From Streptomyces minutiscleroticus (lineage in GTDB: Bacteria > Actinomycetota > Actinomycetes > Streptomycetales > Streptomycetaceae), in contig NZ_BMVU01000006.1 of assembly GCF_014650875.1 (NCBI RefSeq), positions 124,001-188,000 of the forward strand: DNA of 64,000 bases. Direction: 5' to 3'. Shown piece after piece: positions 1 to 8,197 of the stretch. The position numbers and the translations under genes were made by a program. Below the pieces are notes generated by a model. It worked only from the letters and a program-made list of their open reading frames with translations, was not told where the DNA came from and searched no databases. Every line of letters starts with the position of its first letter. Position 1 is the stretch's first letter.

Positions 1-485
1 CCGGCGTGCTCCCACTTGCGCAGCGTCGCGGGCCGGATCCCGAGCCGCTTCGCCAGCGGCCCGATGAACGTGCCGCCGGGCGCACCGCCCCGTACGGCCG
101 GCCCGGGTGACGTGTCCGGCCCGGGCACTGCGGCGGGCTCCAGGTCGCGCAGGGCGCTCTCCACGGCCCCGAGGGTCCGCCGGTCGTCGAGGAGCTGGGC
201 GTGGCTCTCGTCGATGAGAAGGAACGCCTCGTCGACCGCGCCCCGGTTCACGGCCCGCATGATCGACGTCGCCGTCCGGTGGCCGTGGCCGGGTACCAGG
301 GCGAGGAAGGTGCGCAGGGCCCGCGCGTGCAGCGGGGTGTAGACGCGGTAGCCGTGGGGTGTGCGGGCGGCGGCCGGCAGGACACCGGCCTCCTCGTAGT
401 TCCTGACCGCCTGCGTGGACAGACCGTGCCCGCGCGCCAGGTCGACCGGTCTGAGTCGCTCACCGCTTTGAAGGTTTCGCCCCAT
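1..485 (-). CDS. TioE-like MerR-family transcriptional regulator (C-terminus cut by window edge)
   Basis: Read on the minus strand from the ATG at 485; about 161 residues are visible before the window ends. Residues 12-50 form a MerR-type winged helix (LARGHGLSTQAVRNYEEAG, then PHGYRVYT). A second MerR-like helix-turn-helix follows near residue 145 (GPLAKRLGIRPATLRKWEHAG). Two HTH modules in one chain is the layout of the TioE group, and such genes are often seen beside erythromycin-esterase-family genes, as here (divergent, 58 bp apart). It probably acts as a one-component regulator of the divergent promoter, where a perfect 11-bp inverted repeat lies. The effector is unknown. The start is chosen because it opens the conserved HTH at the usual distance. 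Confidence 0.85.
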   Translation of the reverse strand, partial: MGRNLQSGERLRPVDLARGHGLSTQAVRNYEEAGVLPAAARTPHGYRVYTPLHARALRTFLALVPGHGHRTATSIMRAVNRGAVDEAFLLIDESHAQLLDDRRTLGAVESALRDLEPAAVPGPDTSPGPAVRGGAPGGTFIGPLAKRLGIRPATLRKWEHA

Positions 486-490
486 GCCAC

Positions 491-538
491 CGACGGTATC
501 GCGCAAAAGTTTCCACCGAAGGTTCAACGATACCGTCG
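491..538. promoter_or_regulatory. Perfect 11-bp inverted repeat in the divergent MerR/esterase promoter
   Basis: CGACGGTATCG at 491-501 is repeated as its exact reverse complement CGATACCGTCG at 528-538, with 26 bp between the arms. One arm lies just upstream of each divergent start codon (485 minus, 544 plus). MerR-type regulators bind inverted repeats in long-spacer promoters, so this is a likely autoregulatory operator. The symmetry is seen directly; the binding protein is inferred from position. Confidence 0.6.
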
Positions 539-543
539 AAGCC

Positions 544-1761
544 ATGGCTACGGACATCAAGGACACCGCTCATGCCGTCGAGGCCGCCGCCGTCATGGGG
601 CTGCTCCCGGCCCGGCCCCGGCTGCTCGCCCTGGGTGAGCCCACGCACGGCGAGGACGCCCTGCTCGAGCTGCGCAACGAACTCTTCCGGCGGCTCGTCG
701 AGCAGGAGGGCTACCGGACGATCGCGATCGAGAGCGACTGCGTGAGGGGCCTGGTCGTGGACGACCACGTCACCTCGGGCAGGGGCACCCTCGACGAGGT
801 CATGGAGCACGGGTTCGGCCACGGCTGGGGCGCCTCCGCGGCCAACCGCGAACTCGTGCGCTGGATGCGCGCCCACAACGTCCGCGCCGACCGCGACGGC
901 CGGCCCGCGTCCGAGCGGCTCCGCTTCGCCGGTTTCGACGGTCCGCTGGAGATCACCCACGCCGCGAGCCCCCGGCAGGCCCTCACCGCGCTCCACGGCT
1001 TCCTCGCGGCCCGGGTGGACGCGGACCTGCTCCCCTGCACCGCGGAGACGCTCGACCGCCTGCTCGGCGCCGACGACCGGTGGACCGACCCCGCCGTGAT
1101 GACGGACCCGTCCCGGTCCGTGGGGCGGTCGGCCGGGGCCGCGGAGTTGCGGCTGCTCGCCGACGATCTGGTGACGCTGCTCGACGAGCAGACGCCCCAC
1201 CTGATCGCCACGGCCTCGCGGGACGAACGGGACCGGGCGCGCCTGTACGGGCGCACGGCCACCGGCCTGCTCGGCTACCACTTCTGGACGGCCGACGCCT
1301 CACCGGCCCGCATGACCCGGCTGACGGGCCTGCGGGACCGGATGATGGCCCGCAACCTCCTCGCCCTCGCCGCCCGGGGCCCGGTACTCGCGCACGCCCA
1401 CAACTCCCACTTCCAGCGGGAGAAGAGCACGATGCGCATGGGCGGGAGGCCGCTGGAGTGGTGGAGCGCCGGTGCGCTGGTGAACGCCCGGCTCGGCGAG
1501 GAGTACGCCTTCGTGGCCACGGCCCTCGGCACGATCCGGCACCGGGGGGTGGGCACGCCGCCGCCGGACACCGTCGAAGGACTGCTGTACGCGCTCCCGG
1601 AGGACCGCTGCGTCGTCGACGCCCCGCGGCTGGCCGCCGCCCTCGGCGGCGCGCGGCCCGCGCCCCGGGTGTCCCCCTGGTTCGGCTACGCCCCGCTCGA
1701 CCCGGCCCACCTGGCGCACAGCGACGGCATCGTGTTCGTCAAGGACGTCCCGCGGAGCTGA
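544..1761 (+). CDS. Erythromycin esterase family protein
   Basis: A 405-residue protein of the erythromycin esterase superfamily (PF05139). Near the N-terminus it carries LALGEPTHGED, the family GExxHG motif holding the catalytic Glu and His, then ELRNELFRRLVEQEGYRTIAIESD. A later family block is LLALAARGPVLAHAHNSHFQ, with further conserved histidines. Characterised members (EreA/EreB) hydrolyse the macrolide lactone ring; many actinobacterial paralogues have unknown substrates, so macrolide resistance is only a possibility. The ATG at 544 is preferred over one at 484, because 484 would overlap the divergent regulator's start and add 20 non-conserved residues. No clear ribosome-binding site is visible, so the transcript may be nearly leaderless. 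Expression is probably under the divergent MerR-like protein. Confidence 0.85.
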   Translation: MATDIKDTAHAVEAAAVMGLLPARPRLLALGEPTHGEDALLELRNELFRRLVEQEGYRTIAIESDCVRGLVVDDHVTSGRGTLDEVMEHGFGHGWGASAANRELVRWMRAHNVRADRDGRPASERLRFAGFDGPLEITHAASPRQALTALHGFLAARVDADLLPCTAETLDRLLGADDRWTDPAVMTDPSRSVGRSAGAAELRLLADDLVTLLDEQTPHLIATASRDERDRARLYGRTATGLLGYHFWTADASPARMTRLTGLRDRMMARNLLALAARGPVLAHAHNSHFQREKSTMRMGGRPLEWWSAGALVNARLGEEYAFVATALGTIRHRGVGTPPPDTVEGLLYALPEDRCVVDAPRLAAALGGARPAPRVSPWFGYAPLDPAHLAHSDGIVFVKDVPRS

Positions 1762-1815
1762 TGCCACCGCCGGCGAGTACGTGTGTGCGCCGACGGCCCC
1801 GCCCGCCCGGCCGCG

Positions 1816-3351
1816 TCATGCCAGGTAGTCGACGACCTGCATCATGCCTTCGTCCCCGTGTTGCAGCTGGTGGCAGTGCAGGAGGCTTCTGCCCGTGAAG
1901 TCCTCGTAGCGGACGCGGAAGACGACGTCGCCTCCTTGCGGAATGCCGATGGTGTCGTGCCAGACGGGGGTGTCGAGCACGGTGCCGTTGACGGCGGTGA
2001 CCAGGAAGTGGTTGGTGTGCAGATGGAACGGATGGTTGTCGTGGTTGCGGGAGTGGTTGCGCACGGTCCACTCCTCGACGTCGCCCAGCCGTAGCCGGTG
2101 GTTGACGAAGGCGGCGTCGAAGCGTCCCCAGCGGTGGTCCTGTCTGCCCGCGGAACGGTCGACGGGGGGTGTCTCGCCGGTCCCCAGGATGCGGTGGGCG
2201 CTGGGGTAGGCACCGGCGAAGGTCCGGTCGTAACTGAGGAAGGTCAGTTCTCGTCGGCCCTGGGGGCGCGGTAGCCAGGCGGGCCGGCCCGGCAGGGCCG
2301 TGGGCAGCCGCATGGGGGCGGTCCGTGGCGCGCCGGTGACGACGACGGTCATCAGCGGCTGCTCGACACCCCGGGCCGTGAGCCGGTAGGTGCCCGGTCT
2401 GCCGCCGCGGACCAGGACGTCGGCCCGGCCGCCCATCGGCAGTTCCACCTGGTCCGCGCTCGTCGGCCCGGCGAAGGCGATGCCGTCACGGGCGATGGGG
2501 TGCAGGGTGTGTCCCTCCAGGGACAGCGGCAGGGCGGTCAGGGCCGCGGCGCTGACGAGGCGCCAGCGCTGCACCTCACCGGGGGCCAGGACGAGGGTGG
2601 GGTTGTACGCGCCGTTGACGAGGAAGGTCGAGGCGAGGTCCGAGTAGACGTGCTCCGAGGTCAGGTCGGGAACACGGCCGTCCTTCAGCTTCATCTCGGT
2701 GACGCAGACCACGATGTCCTCGGCCGCGGCGACCTCGGGGACCCGGTCGACGTCGCCCTCGACGACGAGCACTCCGGCCATGCCGTTGAGCAACTGGGTC
2801 GCGGTGGAACCGTGGTGGTGCGGGTGGTACCAGAAAGTGCCGGCCGGGTGGTCGTCCGGGATGGTGATGCTGCTGTGGTAGACCGGCGGTTCCCCTCCCG
2901 CCTCCGGGGCGGGGTCGAAGGTCCGGAAGACGTTGTCGGCGTCTCCGGTCGGGGCGACGTGCAGGCCGTGGGTGTGCAGGTTGAAGGTGTTGAAGTGGTG
3001 CGGGACGTTGATGTCCTTCCCCTGGCGCGACGCGTTGGGCGGCAGCGCGTTCACCTGCGTGATCTCGATGCGGTCCCCGGGGCGTACCCGCAGGGTCGGT
3101 CCGGGGACCGAGTCCTCGTAGGTCCGGGTGCAGACCCGTCCGACCCCGGGGATCACCCGCTCGGTGAACCGGACGGTCAGCCGGGTCCGCAGGCATCCGG
3201 TGCCAGGGTGCGACCGCCGCGTCTCGGGCTGGGGGAAGGGCTGGAGCGGCGCCTGTCTTCCACCGGCGGCGGGTGACGCCGCTCCCACGGCGGCGGCGCC
3301 GGCGACCGCCGGGAGAGCCTGCAGGACCTTGCGTCGGGTGGGGGGTTTCAT
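1816..3351 (-). CDS. Multicopper oxidase, Tat-exported
   Basis: A 511-residue multicopper oxidase with all four copper-binding blocks: HTHGLH, HPHHHGS, HPFHLHTNHF and the C-terminal LLHCHQLQHGDEGMM, whose HCH and following Met complete the type 1 and trinuclear sites. The N-terminus MKPPTRRKVLQ followed by an Ala-rich segment is a twin-arginine signal, so folded copper protein should be exported. Such enzymes oxidise phenolic, metal or bilirubin-like substrates with oxygen. The start at 3351 puts the twin-arginine signal at the N-terminus and has AAGGAC 7 bp upstream; an upstream in-frame start at 3387 would bury it. The gene converges with the esterase-family gene with a 54-bp gap. The physiological substrate cannot be told. 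Confidence 0.92.
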   Translation of the reverse strand: MKPPTRRKVLQALPAVAGAAAVGAASPAAGGRQAPLQPFPQPETRRSHPGTGCLRTRLTVRFTERVIPGVGRVCTRTYEDSVPGPTLRVRPGDRIEITQVNALPPNASRQGKDINVPHHFNTFNLHTHGLHVAPTGDADNVFRTFDPAPEAGGEPPVYHSSITIPDDHPAGTFWYHPHHHGSTATQLLNGMAGVLVVEGDVDRVPEVAAAEDIVVCVTEMKLKDGRVPDLTSEHVYSDLASTFLVNGAYNPTLVLAPGEVQRWRLVSAAALTALPLSLEGHTLHPIARDGIAFAGPTSADQVELPMGGRADVLVRGGRPGTYRLTARGVEQPLMTVVVTGAPRTAPMRLPTALPGRPAWLPRPQGRRELTFLSYDRTFAGAYPSAHRILGTGETPPVDRSAGRQDHRWGRFDAAFVNHRLRLGDVEEWTVRNHSRNHDNHPFHLHTNHFLVTAVNGTVLDTPVWHDTIGIPQGGDVVFRVRYEDFTGRSLLHCHQLQHGDEGMMQVVDYLA

Positions 3352-3620
3352 AAGCCGTCCTTCGGACTCATCATCACTTTCCCCCACCCTTTCTCACACT
3401 GAGTTACAGAACGTTGATTTCGCGTACATGTCGTGACGAAAGAGGAGTGCGCTGTGGCACACGGCGCGCACAGCGAACCACGCGCCCCGTTCGGCGCATG
3501 ACCGCTTCGAATTCGCGCCGCAGGCGCCCCGGCGGAGGAGGGCCGGTGCAGGAGGGAACGACGGGTGCCGGGACGGCGGCAGGGGGCACCGGGGCGGTGC
3601 CGTCGCACGAGGACGGGCGC

Positions 3621-4283
3621 CTACGCGGCGAGCGCGGCCGGTTCGCCCAGGCGGGAGGCGGCCGTCCGCCACGCGGTGGTCACCGCGCCGCGGGCCCGCG
3701 CCGTACGGACGGCGCGGTCGCCGGTCAGCACCACCGGCGCGCCCACGTGCACGTGCAGCTCAGGTCGGCGCAGAGGCGCCGTGGCCAGGCCGGCGAGCTG
3801 CTTGACCGCGCCGCCCGAGGTGACCCGGCGGGCGCCGGCCTGGCCGACGGGCACGACGGGGGCGCCGGTGCGCTCGACGAGCCGGGCCAGACCGCTGCGG
3901 AAGGCGCCGGGCGCGGCCTCCGCCGCGTCCCTGCGACGCGGCAGGCCCCCCTCGGCGTAGATGAGGACCAGCCGCCCTTGCTCCAGGGCCTCGGCCGCGG
4001 CGTCCAGCGCGGCCGCGGCGCGCCGGTCCCCGCGGACGACGGGGATGTGCCCTTCGCGGGCGAGGGCGGGCCCCAGCAGCGGGATGCGCCACAGCCCCGC
4101 GGCCGCCATGACGACCGGCTCGACGCCGAGGCGGTGCAGGGCGGCGAGCACGACGGCCGGGTCGGCGAGGGACGTGTGGTTGGCGGCGACGACGCTGCCC
4201 GGCGCGAACGCGGCGCCGGGGTCGGTGGTCACCGACAGGCGGCCGACGGCGGGCACCAGGACGTCGGCGATGCGGCTGAGCAT
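3621..4283 (-). CDS. Lysophospholipid acyltransferase (PlsC family)
   Basis: A roughly 220-residue 1-acyl-glycerol-3-phosphate acyltransferase family member. The catalytic H-x4-D block is seen as ANHTSLADP, followed by the acceptor-binding region around VVRGDRRA and a divergent EGT block, YAEGGLPRRRD. PVVPVGQAG is the family's fourth motif. It would transfer a fatty acyl group to a lysophospholipid or similar acceptor at the membrane. The ATG at 4283 is chosen because GGGAG lies 8 bp upstream; in-frame ATGs at 4322 and 4319 would add a short non-conserved tail with no visible ribosome-binding site. It stands alone; the specific acceptor is unknown. Confidence 0.8.
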   Translation of the reverse strand: MLSRIADVLVPAVGRLSVTTDPGAAFAPGSVVAANHTSLADPAVVLAALHRLGVEPVVMAAAGLWRIPLLGPALAREGHIPVVRGDRRAAAALDAAAEALEQGRLVLIYAEGGLPRRRDAAEAAPGAFRSGLARLVERTGAPVVPVGQAGARRVTSGGAVKQLAGLATAPLRRPELHVHVGAPVVLTGDRAVRTARARGAVTTAWRTAASRLGEPAALAA

Positions 4284-4631
4284 GAACGTGCTCCCGGTCT
4301 CGACAGTGTTGATCTTCATCATCGAGGCCGGCCGCCGGCCGGGCCTGAGTCGTCGTACTCATCTTCCCGGGCCGTCCGCCCCAGGGCTTCCCCGGGCCGG
4401 TCCCCCCAGGGCGGACGGCCGGCCCGCCGGCGGCCGTCGGCGCGCGGGCGGGCCCGGCGTGGGCGGACCGGCGCCTGCCGACCGGGACGGTTCCGGACGG
4501 CGGGCCCGTCGCCGCCCGTTCTCGCCGAACGGCAACAGATGCATGGCATGTCTGCGACCCCCGGGGATACCCGGTGGTGGCCCTGCGGGCCGGAAGACCG
4601 GTCGGCCCCGCACTCGAGAAGGAGACCGCCC
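4284..4631. other. Intergenic region between divergent acyltransferase and DUF4383 genes
   Basis: About 350 bp without a convincing gene. It must hold the promoters for both flanking genes. AAGGAG at about 4617-4622 is the ribosome-binding site of the DUF4383 gene. No strong inverted repeat or clear sigma-70 hexamer pair was found; a GGGATACCC palindrome lies near 4563-4571. Confidence 0.5.
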
Positions 4632-5087
4632 ATGTCCACCACCCACGCCACCCGTACCTCCCGAACGCCGGTCCAGCAGGCGGCACTGGTGGTCGGAGCG
4701 GTCTTCCTGCTCGTCGGCATCCTCGGCTTCATCCCGGGCATCACGACGCACTACGACACCATGCAGTTCGCGGCCCACCACTCCGAGGCGAAGCTCCTGG
4801 GCATCTTCCAGGTGTCGATCCTGCACAACCTCGTGCACCTGGCCTTCGGCGTCGCGGGGCTGGCACTGTCGCGCACCGCGTCGCAGGCCACGATGTACCT
4901 CTTCGCCGGCGGGGCCGTCTACCTGGTGCTGTGGCTGTACGGACTGATCATCGACCACGACAGCGCCGCGAACTTCGTGCCGCTGAACACGGCCGACAAC
5001 TGGCTGCACCTCGTGCTCGGCCTGGGGATGATCGGCCTGGCCGCCGCGCTCACCCGTGGACGCGCCGACGCCCGGACCGCCCGGTAG
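4632..5087 (+). CDS. DUF4383 family membrane protein
   Basis: A 151-residue integral membrane protein with four predicted hydrophobic helices: AALVVGAVFLLVGILGFIPG, a segment around VHLAFGVAGLALS, MYLFAGGAVYLVLWLYGL, and LHLVLGLGMIGLAAAL. The pattern, with HNLVHLAFG and DNWLHLVLGLGMI, matches DUF4383 (PF14325), common in actinomycetes and of unknown function. AAGGAG sits about 9 bp before the ATG. A strong intrinsic terminator follows 49 bp after the stop, so it is probably monocistronic. Confidence 0.85.
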   Translation: MSTTHATRTSRTPVQQAALVVGAVFLLVGILGFIPGITTHYDTMQFAAHHSEAKLLGIFQVSILHNLVHLAFGVAGLALSRTASQATMYLFAGGAVYLVLWLYGLIIDHDSAANFVPLNTADNWLHLVLGLGMIGLAAALTRGRADARTAR

Positions 5088-5135
5088 TCCACGGACGGAT
5101 CACGAGTCGCCGCCGGGCGACTCCACGCGACGCCG

Positions 5136-5169
5136 AAAAGTGACCAGACGTTGTCTGGTCACTTTTTTT
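5136..5169 (+). terminator. Intrinsic terminator after the DUF4383 gene
   Basis: A perfect 14-bp stem (AAAAGTGACCAGAC at 5136-5149 pairing with 5153-5166) with a 3-nt loop, running directly into a T-tract. It is unusually AT-rich for this genome and resembles a textbook Rho-independent terminator. Confidence 0.93.
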
Positions 5170-5297
5170 GCCGGCCGCCCGTCACCGTCTCGAACGACTC
5201 CGCGCCCCACCGGAGCCCGGCCGGACGTCCTCAACACCGGGGTGAAAGAGAGAAGTTGACTGCTCCCGGGAAGGACGAAAAGTCGGAAACCTGATAC

Positions 5298-5327
5298 TTG
5301 ACCTTTCAATATCTTCGTCGTTAGCGT
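5298..5327 (+). promoter_or_regulatory. Sigma-70-type promoter of the secreted I36-like gene
   Basis: TTGACC at 5298-5303 is followed after 18 bp by TAGCGT at 5322-5327, a good match to the streptomycete housekeeping (HrdB) consensus, 31 bp upstream of the ATG at 5358. The local sequence is markedly AT-richer than its surroundings. Confidence 0.7.
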
Positions 5328-5357
5328 CACCGTGACGTCTCGAGAACGGAGCCCCCC

Positions 5358-5738
5358 ATGCGTGTGAAGTCGATCGCCCTCGCAGCAGTACCCGCCGCCC
5401 TCCTGGGTGTGATGGCCGCCGCGCCCACCGCGTCGGCGTGGGCACCCGGCAACTGTCCGCAGGACAAGTTCTGCACCTGGCAGAACTACTGGTACGGCGA
5501 CACCGACGAGACCCCGTCGCTGACGATCGACAGCGACTGGTCCGGCAGCGCTCCCGCCCACATCTTCTACAACAACACGTCCCGGGCCGCCACGATGACG
5601 TACGTCCTCCAGCGGGACGGGGGGCAGGGACGCGTGTACACGGATTGCGTCGGCGCGAAGGGCGGCAGCTACTTCGTCGTGCCCGTCTTCGTCACGGACG
5701 TGACGTGGAGCGCGGACGGCGGCAGCTCCTGCCTGTGA
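5358..5738 (+). CDS. Small secreted protein, peptidase inhibitor I36-like
   Basis: A 126-residue exported protein. Residues 1-27 are a Sec signal peptide ending ...AAAPTASA-WAPG. The mature part begins APGNCPQDKFCTWQNYWYGD, the Cys-x5-Cys and aromatic pattern seen in the SMI-like peptidase-inhibitor I36 family, and has four Cys in total (two more in YTDCVGAKG and SSCL), consistent with two disulfides. I36 founders inhibit metalloproteases; most streptomycete paralogues are untested. ACGGAG lies about 7 bp upstream of the ATG, and the gene has its own promoter. Confidence 0.75.
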   Translation: MRVKSIALAAVPAALLGVMAAAPTASAWAPGNCPQDKFCTWQNYWYGDTDETPSLTIDSDWSGSAPAHIFYNNTSRAATMTYVLQRDGGQGRVYTDCVGAKGGSYFVVPVFVTDVTWSADGGSSCL

Positions 5739-5760
5739 CCGGCCCGGCCCGGCCGCACGG

Positions 5761-6528
5761 TCAGGAGGGCAGGCGCGGCACGCTGTCGATCAGACGGCGG
5801 GTGTACGGGTGCGCGGGGGCGCCCAGCACCTGCCCGGTGTCACCCTGTTCGACGACGCGCCCGCCCTCCAGCACGGCGGTGCGCTCGCACAGCGACGCCA
5901 CCACCGACAGGTCGTGGGAGACCATCACCAGGGTCAGTCCCCGTTCCTGCTTGAGCTCGGCGAGCAGGTCGACGACCTTGACGCGGGTGGTGACGTCGAG
6001 CGCGCTGACGGGCTCGTCGGCGAGCAGGACGCGCGGGTCGCAGACGGTGGCGCGGGCGATGGCGATGCGCTGGCGCTGACCGCCGGAGAACTCGTGCGGG
6101 TAGCGGTCCGCCGCGTCGGCCGGGAGACCGACGCGTTCCAGGGCGGCGGCCACCTTGGGCACGGCGCCGGCCCTGCCGTCGATGCCGAGGGAGCGCAGCG
6201 GCTCCGCCACGATCGCGCCGATCCGGCGGCGCGGGTCGAGCGAGGAGTAGGGGTCCTGGAAGACGCACTGGACGCTGCGCCGGAAGCGGCGCAGCTGCGC
6301 GCGGTCGCGCAGGGACAGCTCGTCGCCGTCGAAGCGGACGCTCCCGGCGGTGGGCCGGGCCAGGCCCAGCAGCAGGCGCAGCAGGGTCGTCTTGCCCGCG
6401 CCGGACTCGCCGACGAGGGCGAGGCTCCGCCCGGTCCCGACGGTGAGCGAGACGTCCCGCACGACGTCGGCCGCGCCGCCCCGGTAGCGCAGTCCCGCGT
6501 TCCTCAGCTCCAGCACGGGCGGCGTCAT
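5761..6528 (-). CDS. Peptide/nickel-type ABC transporter ATP-binding protein (DppF-like)
   Basis: A 255-residue ABC ATPase. Walker A is GESGAGKT (about residues 40-47), the Q-loop is FQDPYSSLDP, the signature is SGGQRQR, Walker B is VLLADEP, and the H-loop is VSHD. The Q-loop with PYSSLDPRRRIG and the C-terminal HPYTRRLIDSVP are typical of the oligopeptide/dipeptide/nickel importer subfamily. It is the last gene of the operon, overlaps the preceding ATPase gene by 4 bp (ATGA), and would form a heterodimeric ATPase with it at the inner face of the membrane. Confidence 0.93.
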   Translation of the reverse strand: MTPPVLELRNAGLRYRGGAADVVRDVSLTVGTGRSLALVGESGAGKTTLLRLLLGLARPTAGSVRFDGDELSLRDRAQLRRFRRSVQCVFQDPYSSLDPRRRIGAIVAEPLRSLGIDGRAGAVPKVAAALERVGLPADAADRYPHEFSGGQRQRIAIARATVCDPRVLLADEPVSALDVTTRVKVVDLLAELKQERGLTLVMVSHDLSVVASLCERTAVLEGGRVVEQGDTGQVLGAPAHPYTRRLIDSVPRLPS

Positions 6529-7325
6529 CGGCTGCTCCTCAGGTCCAGGGCGGACTCCAGGCGCCGGGCGCTGGCCACCAGGGTGCGGGTGTACTCCTCG
6601 CGGGGCGAGCGGACCAGGGCGTCCACGGTGCCCTCCTCGACGGCCCGGCCGCCCTTCATCACCAGGGCCCGGTCGGTGATCCGGGCGACGACGGCGAGGT
6701 CGTGGCTGACGAACAGCACGGCCATCCCGCGCTCCCGGACCAGCGTGTCCATGAGCTCCAGCATCTCCGCCTGCACGGACACGTCCAGAGCGGTGGTGGG
6801 CTCGTCGGCGATGAGCAGCTTCGGCTCGCAGGCCAGGGCCATGGCGAGGGCGACGCGCTGGCGCTGACCGCCGGAGATCTCGTGCGGGAAGGCGCGGGCG
6901 ATGCGGTCGGGGTCCGGCAGCCGCACCTGCGCGAGTGCGTCGGCGACGGCACGCCGCAGGTCCCTGCCCTTCAGGCCGGTGCGCCGGCCGAGGGGTTCGG
7001 CGATCTGCCGGCCCACCCGCATCAGCGGGTCGAGCGCGGTGAGCGGCTCCTGGAAGACGACGGCCGCGTCCCGGCCGCGCACGCCGGTGAGCCGCTTCTC
7101 GGGGACGCCGACGATCTGGACGCCGGCGAGCTCGACGCTGCCGGCGGCGCTCATGCCATCGGGCAGCAGCCCCAGTACGGCCAGCGTGGTGAGCGACTTG
7201 CCGGAGCCGGACTCGCCGATGAGGCCGAGCCGCTCGCCGCCCGCCAGGGTGAAGGACAGGTCGTCGACCAGGGTGCGGCCGTCCGAGGTGCGGACGGTCA
7301 GGCCGCGTACGTCCAGGAGGGTCAC
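6525..7325 (-). CDS. Peptide/nickel-type ABC transporter ATP-binding protein (DppD-like)
   Basis: A 266-residue ABC ATPase starting with GTG at 7325, which overlaps the permease stop as GTGA. Walker A is GESGSGKS, the Q-loop block is FQEPLTALDPLMRVG, the signature is SGGQRQR, and Walker B is LLIADEP followed by TTALDVSVQ, all characteristic of the DppD/OppD subfamily. Longer in-frame starts would run into the upstream permease. It should pair with the adjacent DppF-like ATPase to power import. Confidence 0.93.
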   Translation of the reverse strand: MTLLDVRGLTVRTSDGRTLVDDLSFTLAGGERLGLIGESGSGKSLTTLAVLGLLPDGMSAAGSVELAGVQIVGVPEKRLTGVRGRDAAVVFQEPLTALDPLMRVGRQIAEPLGRRTGLKGRDLRRAVADALAQVRLPDPDRIARAFPHEISGGQRQRVALAMALACEPKLLIADEPTTALDVSVQAEMLELMDTLVRERGMAVLFVSHDLAVVARITDRALVMKGGRAVEEGTVDALVRSPREEYTRTLVASARRLESALDLRSSR

Positions 7326-8197
7326 GTGCTCCTCCGCCGGGTCGCGGGGTCGAGGGTGTCGCGCAGGCCGTCGGCGATGAGGTTCACGCCGATGACGAGC
7401 AGGACGAGCAGGACGCCGGGGGCGAGCGCGCCCGCCGGGGCCGTGGTGAAGGTGGCCTGGGCCTCCTGGAGCATGCGGCCCCACGAGGCGTTCGGCGGCG
7501 GTGCGCCGAGGCCGAGGTAGGACAGGCCCGCCTCGGCGAGGACGGCGAGTCCGAACTGCAGGGCCAGGTTGACCGCCAGGGTCGGCCAGACGTTGGGCAG
7601 CACGTGGCCGAGGACGGTACGCGGCCAGGAGGTGCCCGAGGTGCGGGCGGCGGTGACGTAGTCCTGGGCCAGCACCCGCTTGACCAGGATGCGGGTGAGC
7701 CGGGCGACGACGGCGCCCTGCGCGAGGCCGATCGCGAGGACCGCCGAGCCGAGGGTGGCCGACCGCGCGGCGACGATGAGCATCGCGAGCAGCAGCGTCG
7801 GGAAGGCGATCAGGATGTCGAGGAACGCGGAGAGCGTGTCGTCGAGCCAGCCCTGCGCGAACGCGGCCAGGACGCCGAGCGTGACACCGAGGGCGGCGGC
7901 GACGAGGACCGAGCCGAGGCCCGCCCCGATCGCGATGCGCGAGCCGGTCATCAGCTGGGTGAACAGGTCGCGGCCGAGCTTGTCGGTGCCGAGCAGGTGC
8001 CCGTCCCCGGGGCCGGCGAGGCGTCCGCCGGATGTGTCGTCGGCGTCGTAGGGCAGCCAGAGGAGCGACACCACGGCGAGCAGCGCGATCAGGCCGGCCA
8101 GGACGCAGCCGACGGCGAGGGTGACGGAGCGCCGGGTGCGGCGGCGGCCGGGCACCGTCTGCGGCTCCACGGGCCGGAGTACGTCCGGAGTGGTCAT
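7322..8197 (-). CDS. Peptide/nickel-type ABC transporter permease (DppC-like)
   Basis: A 291-residue inner-membrane permease with an N-terminal helix (VTLAVGCVLAGLIALLAVVS) followed by an extracytoplasmic segment (GHLLGTDKLGRDLFTQLM), the DppC hallmark, then a binding-protein-dependent transport domain with about five helices. The EAA-like loop is YVTAARTSGTSWPRTVLGHVLPN. The ATG at 8197 overlaps the upstream permease stop (ATGA), showing translational coupling. Confidence 0.93.
   Translation of the reverse strand: MTTPDVLRPVEPQTVPGRRRTRRSVTLAVGCVLAGLIALLAVVSLLWLPYDADDTSGGRLAGPGDGHLLGTDKLGRDLFTQLMTGSRIAIGAGLGSVLVAAALGVTLGVLAAFAQGWLDDTLSAFLDILIAFPTLLLAMLIVAARSATLGSAVLAIGLAQGAVVARLTRILVKRVLAQDYVTAARTSGTSWPRTVLGHVLPNVWPTLAVNLALQFGLAVLAEAGLSYLGLGAPPPNASWGRMLQEAQATFTTAPAGALAPGVLLVLLVIGVNLIADGLRDTLDPATRRRST

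Noticed and set aside
544..1761. Confirmed macrolide resistance gene
   Set aside because: Only the superfamily motif is visible; most actinobacterial members are unproven, and no macrolide pathway or other resistance gene is near.
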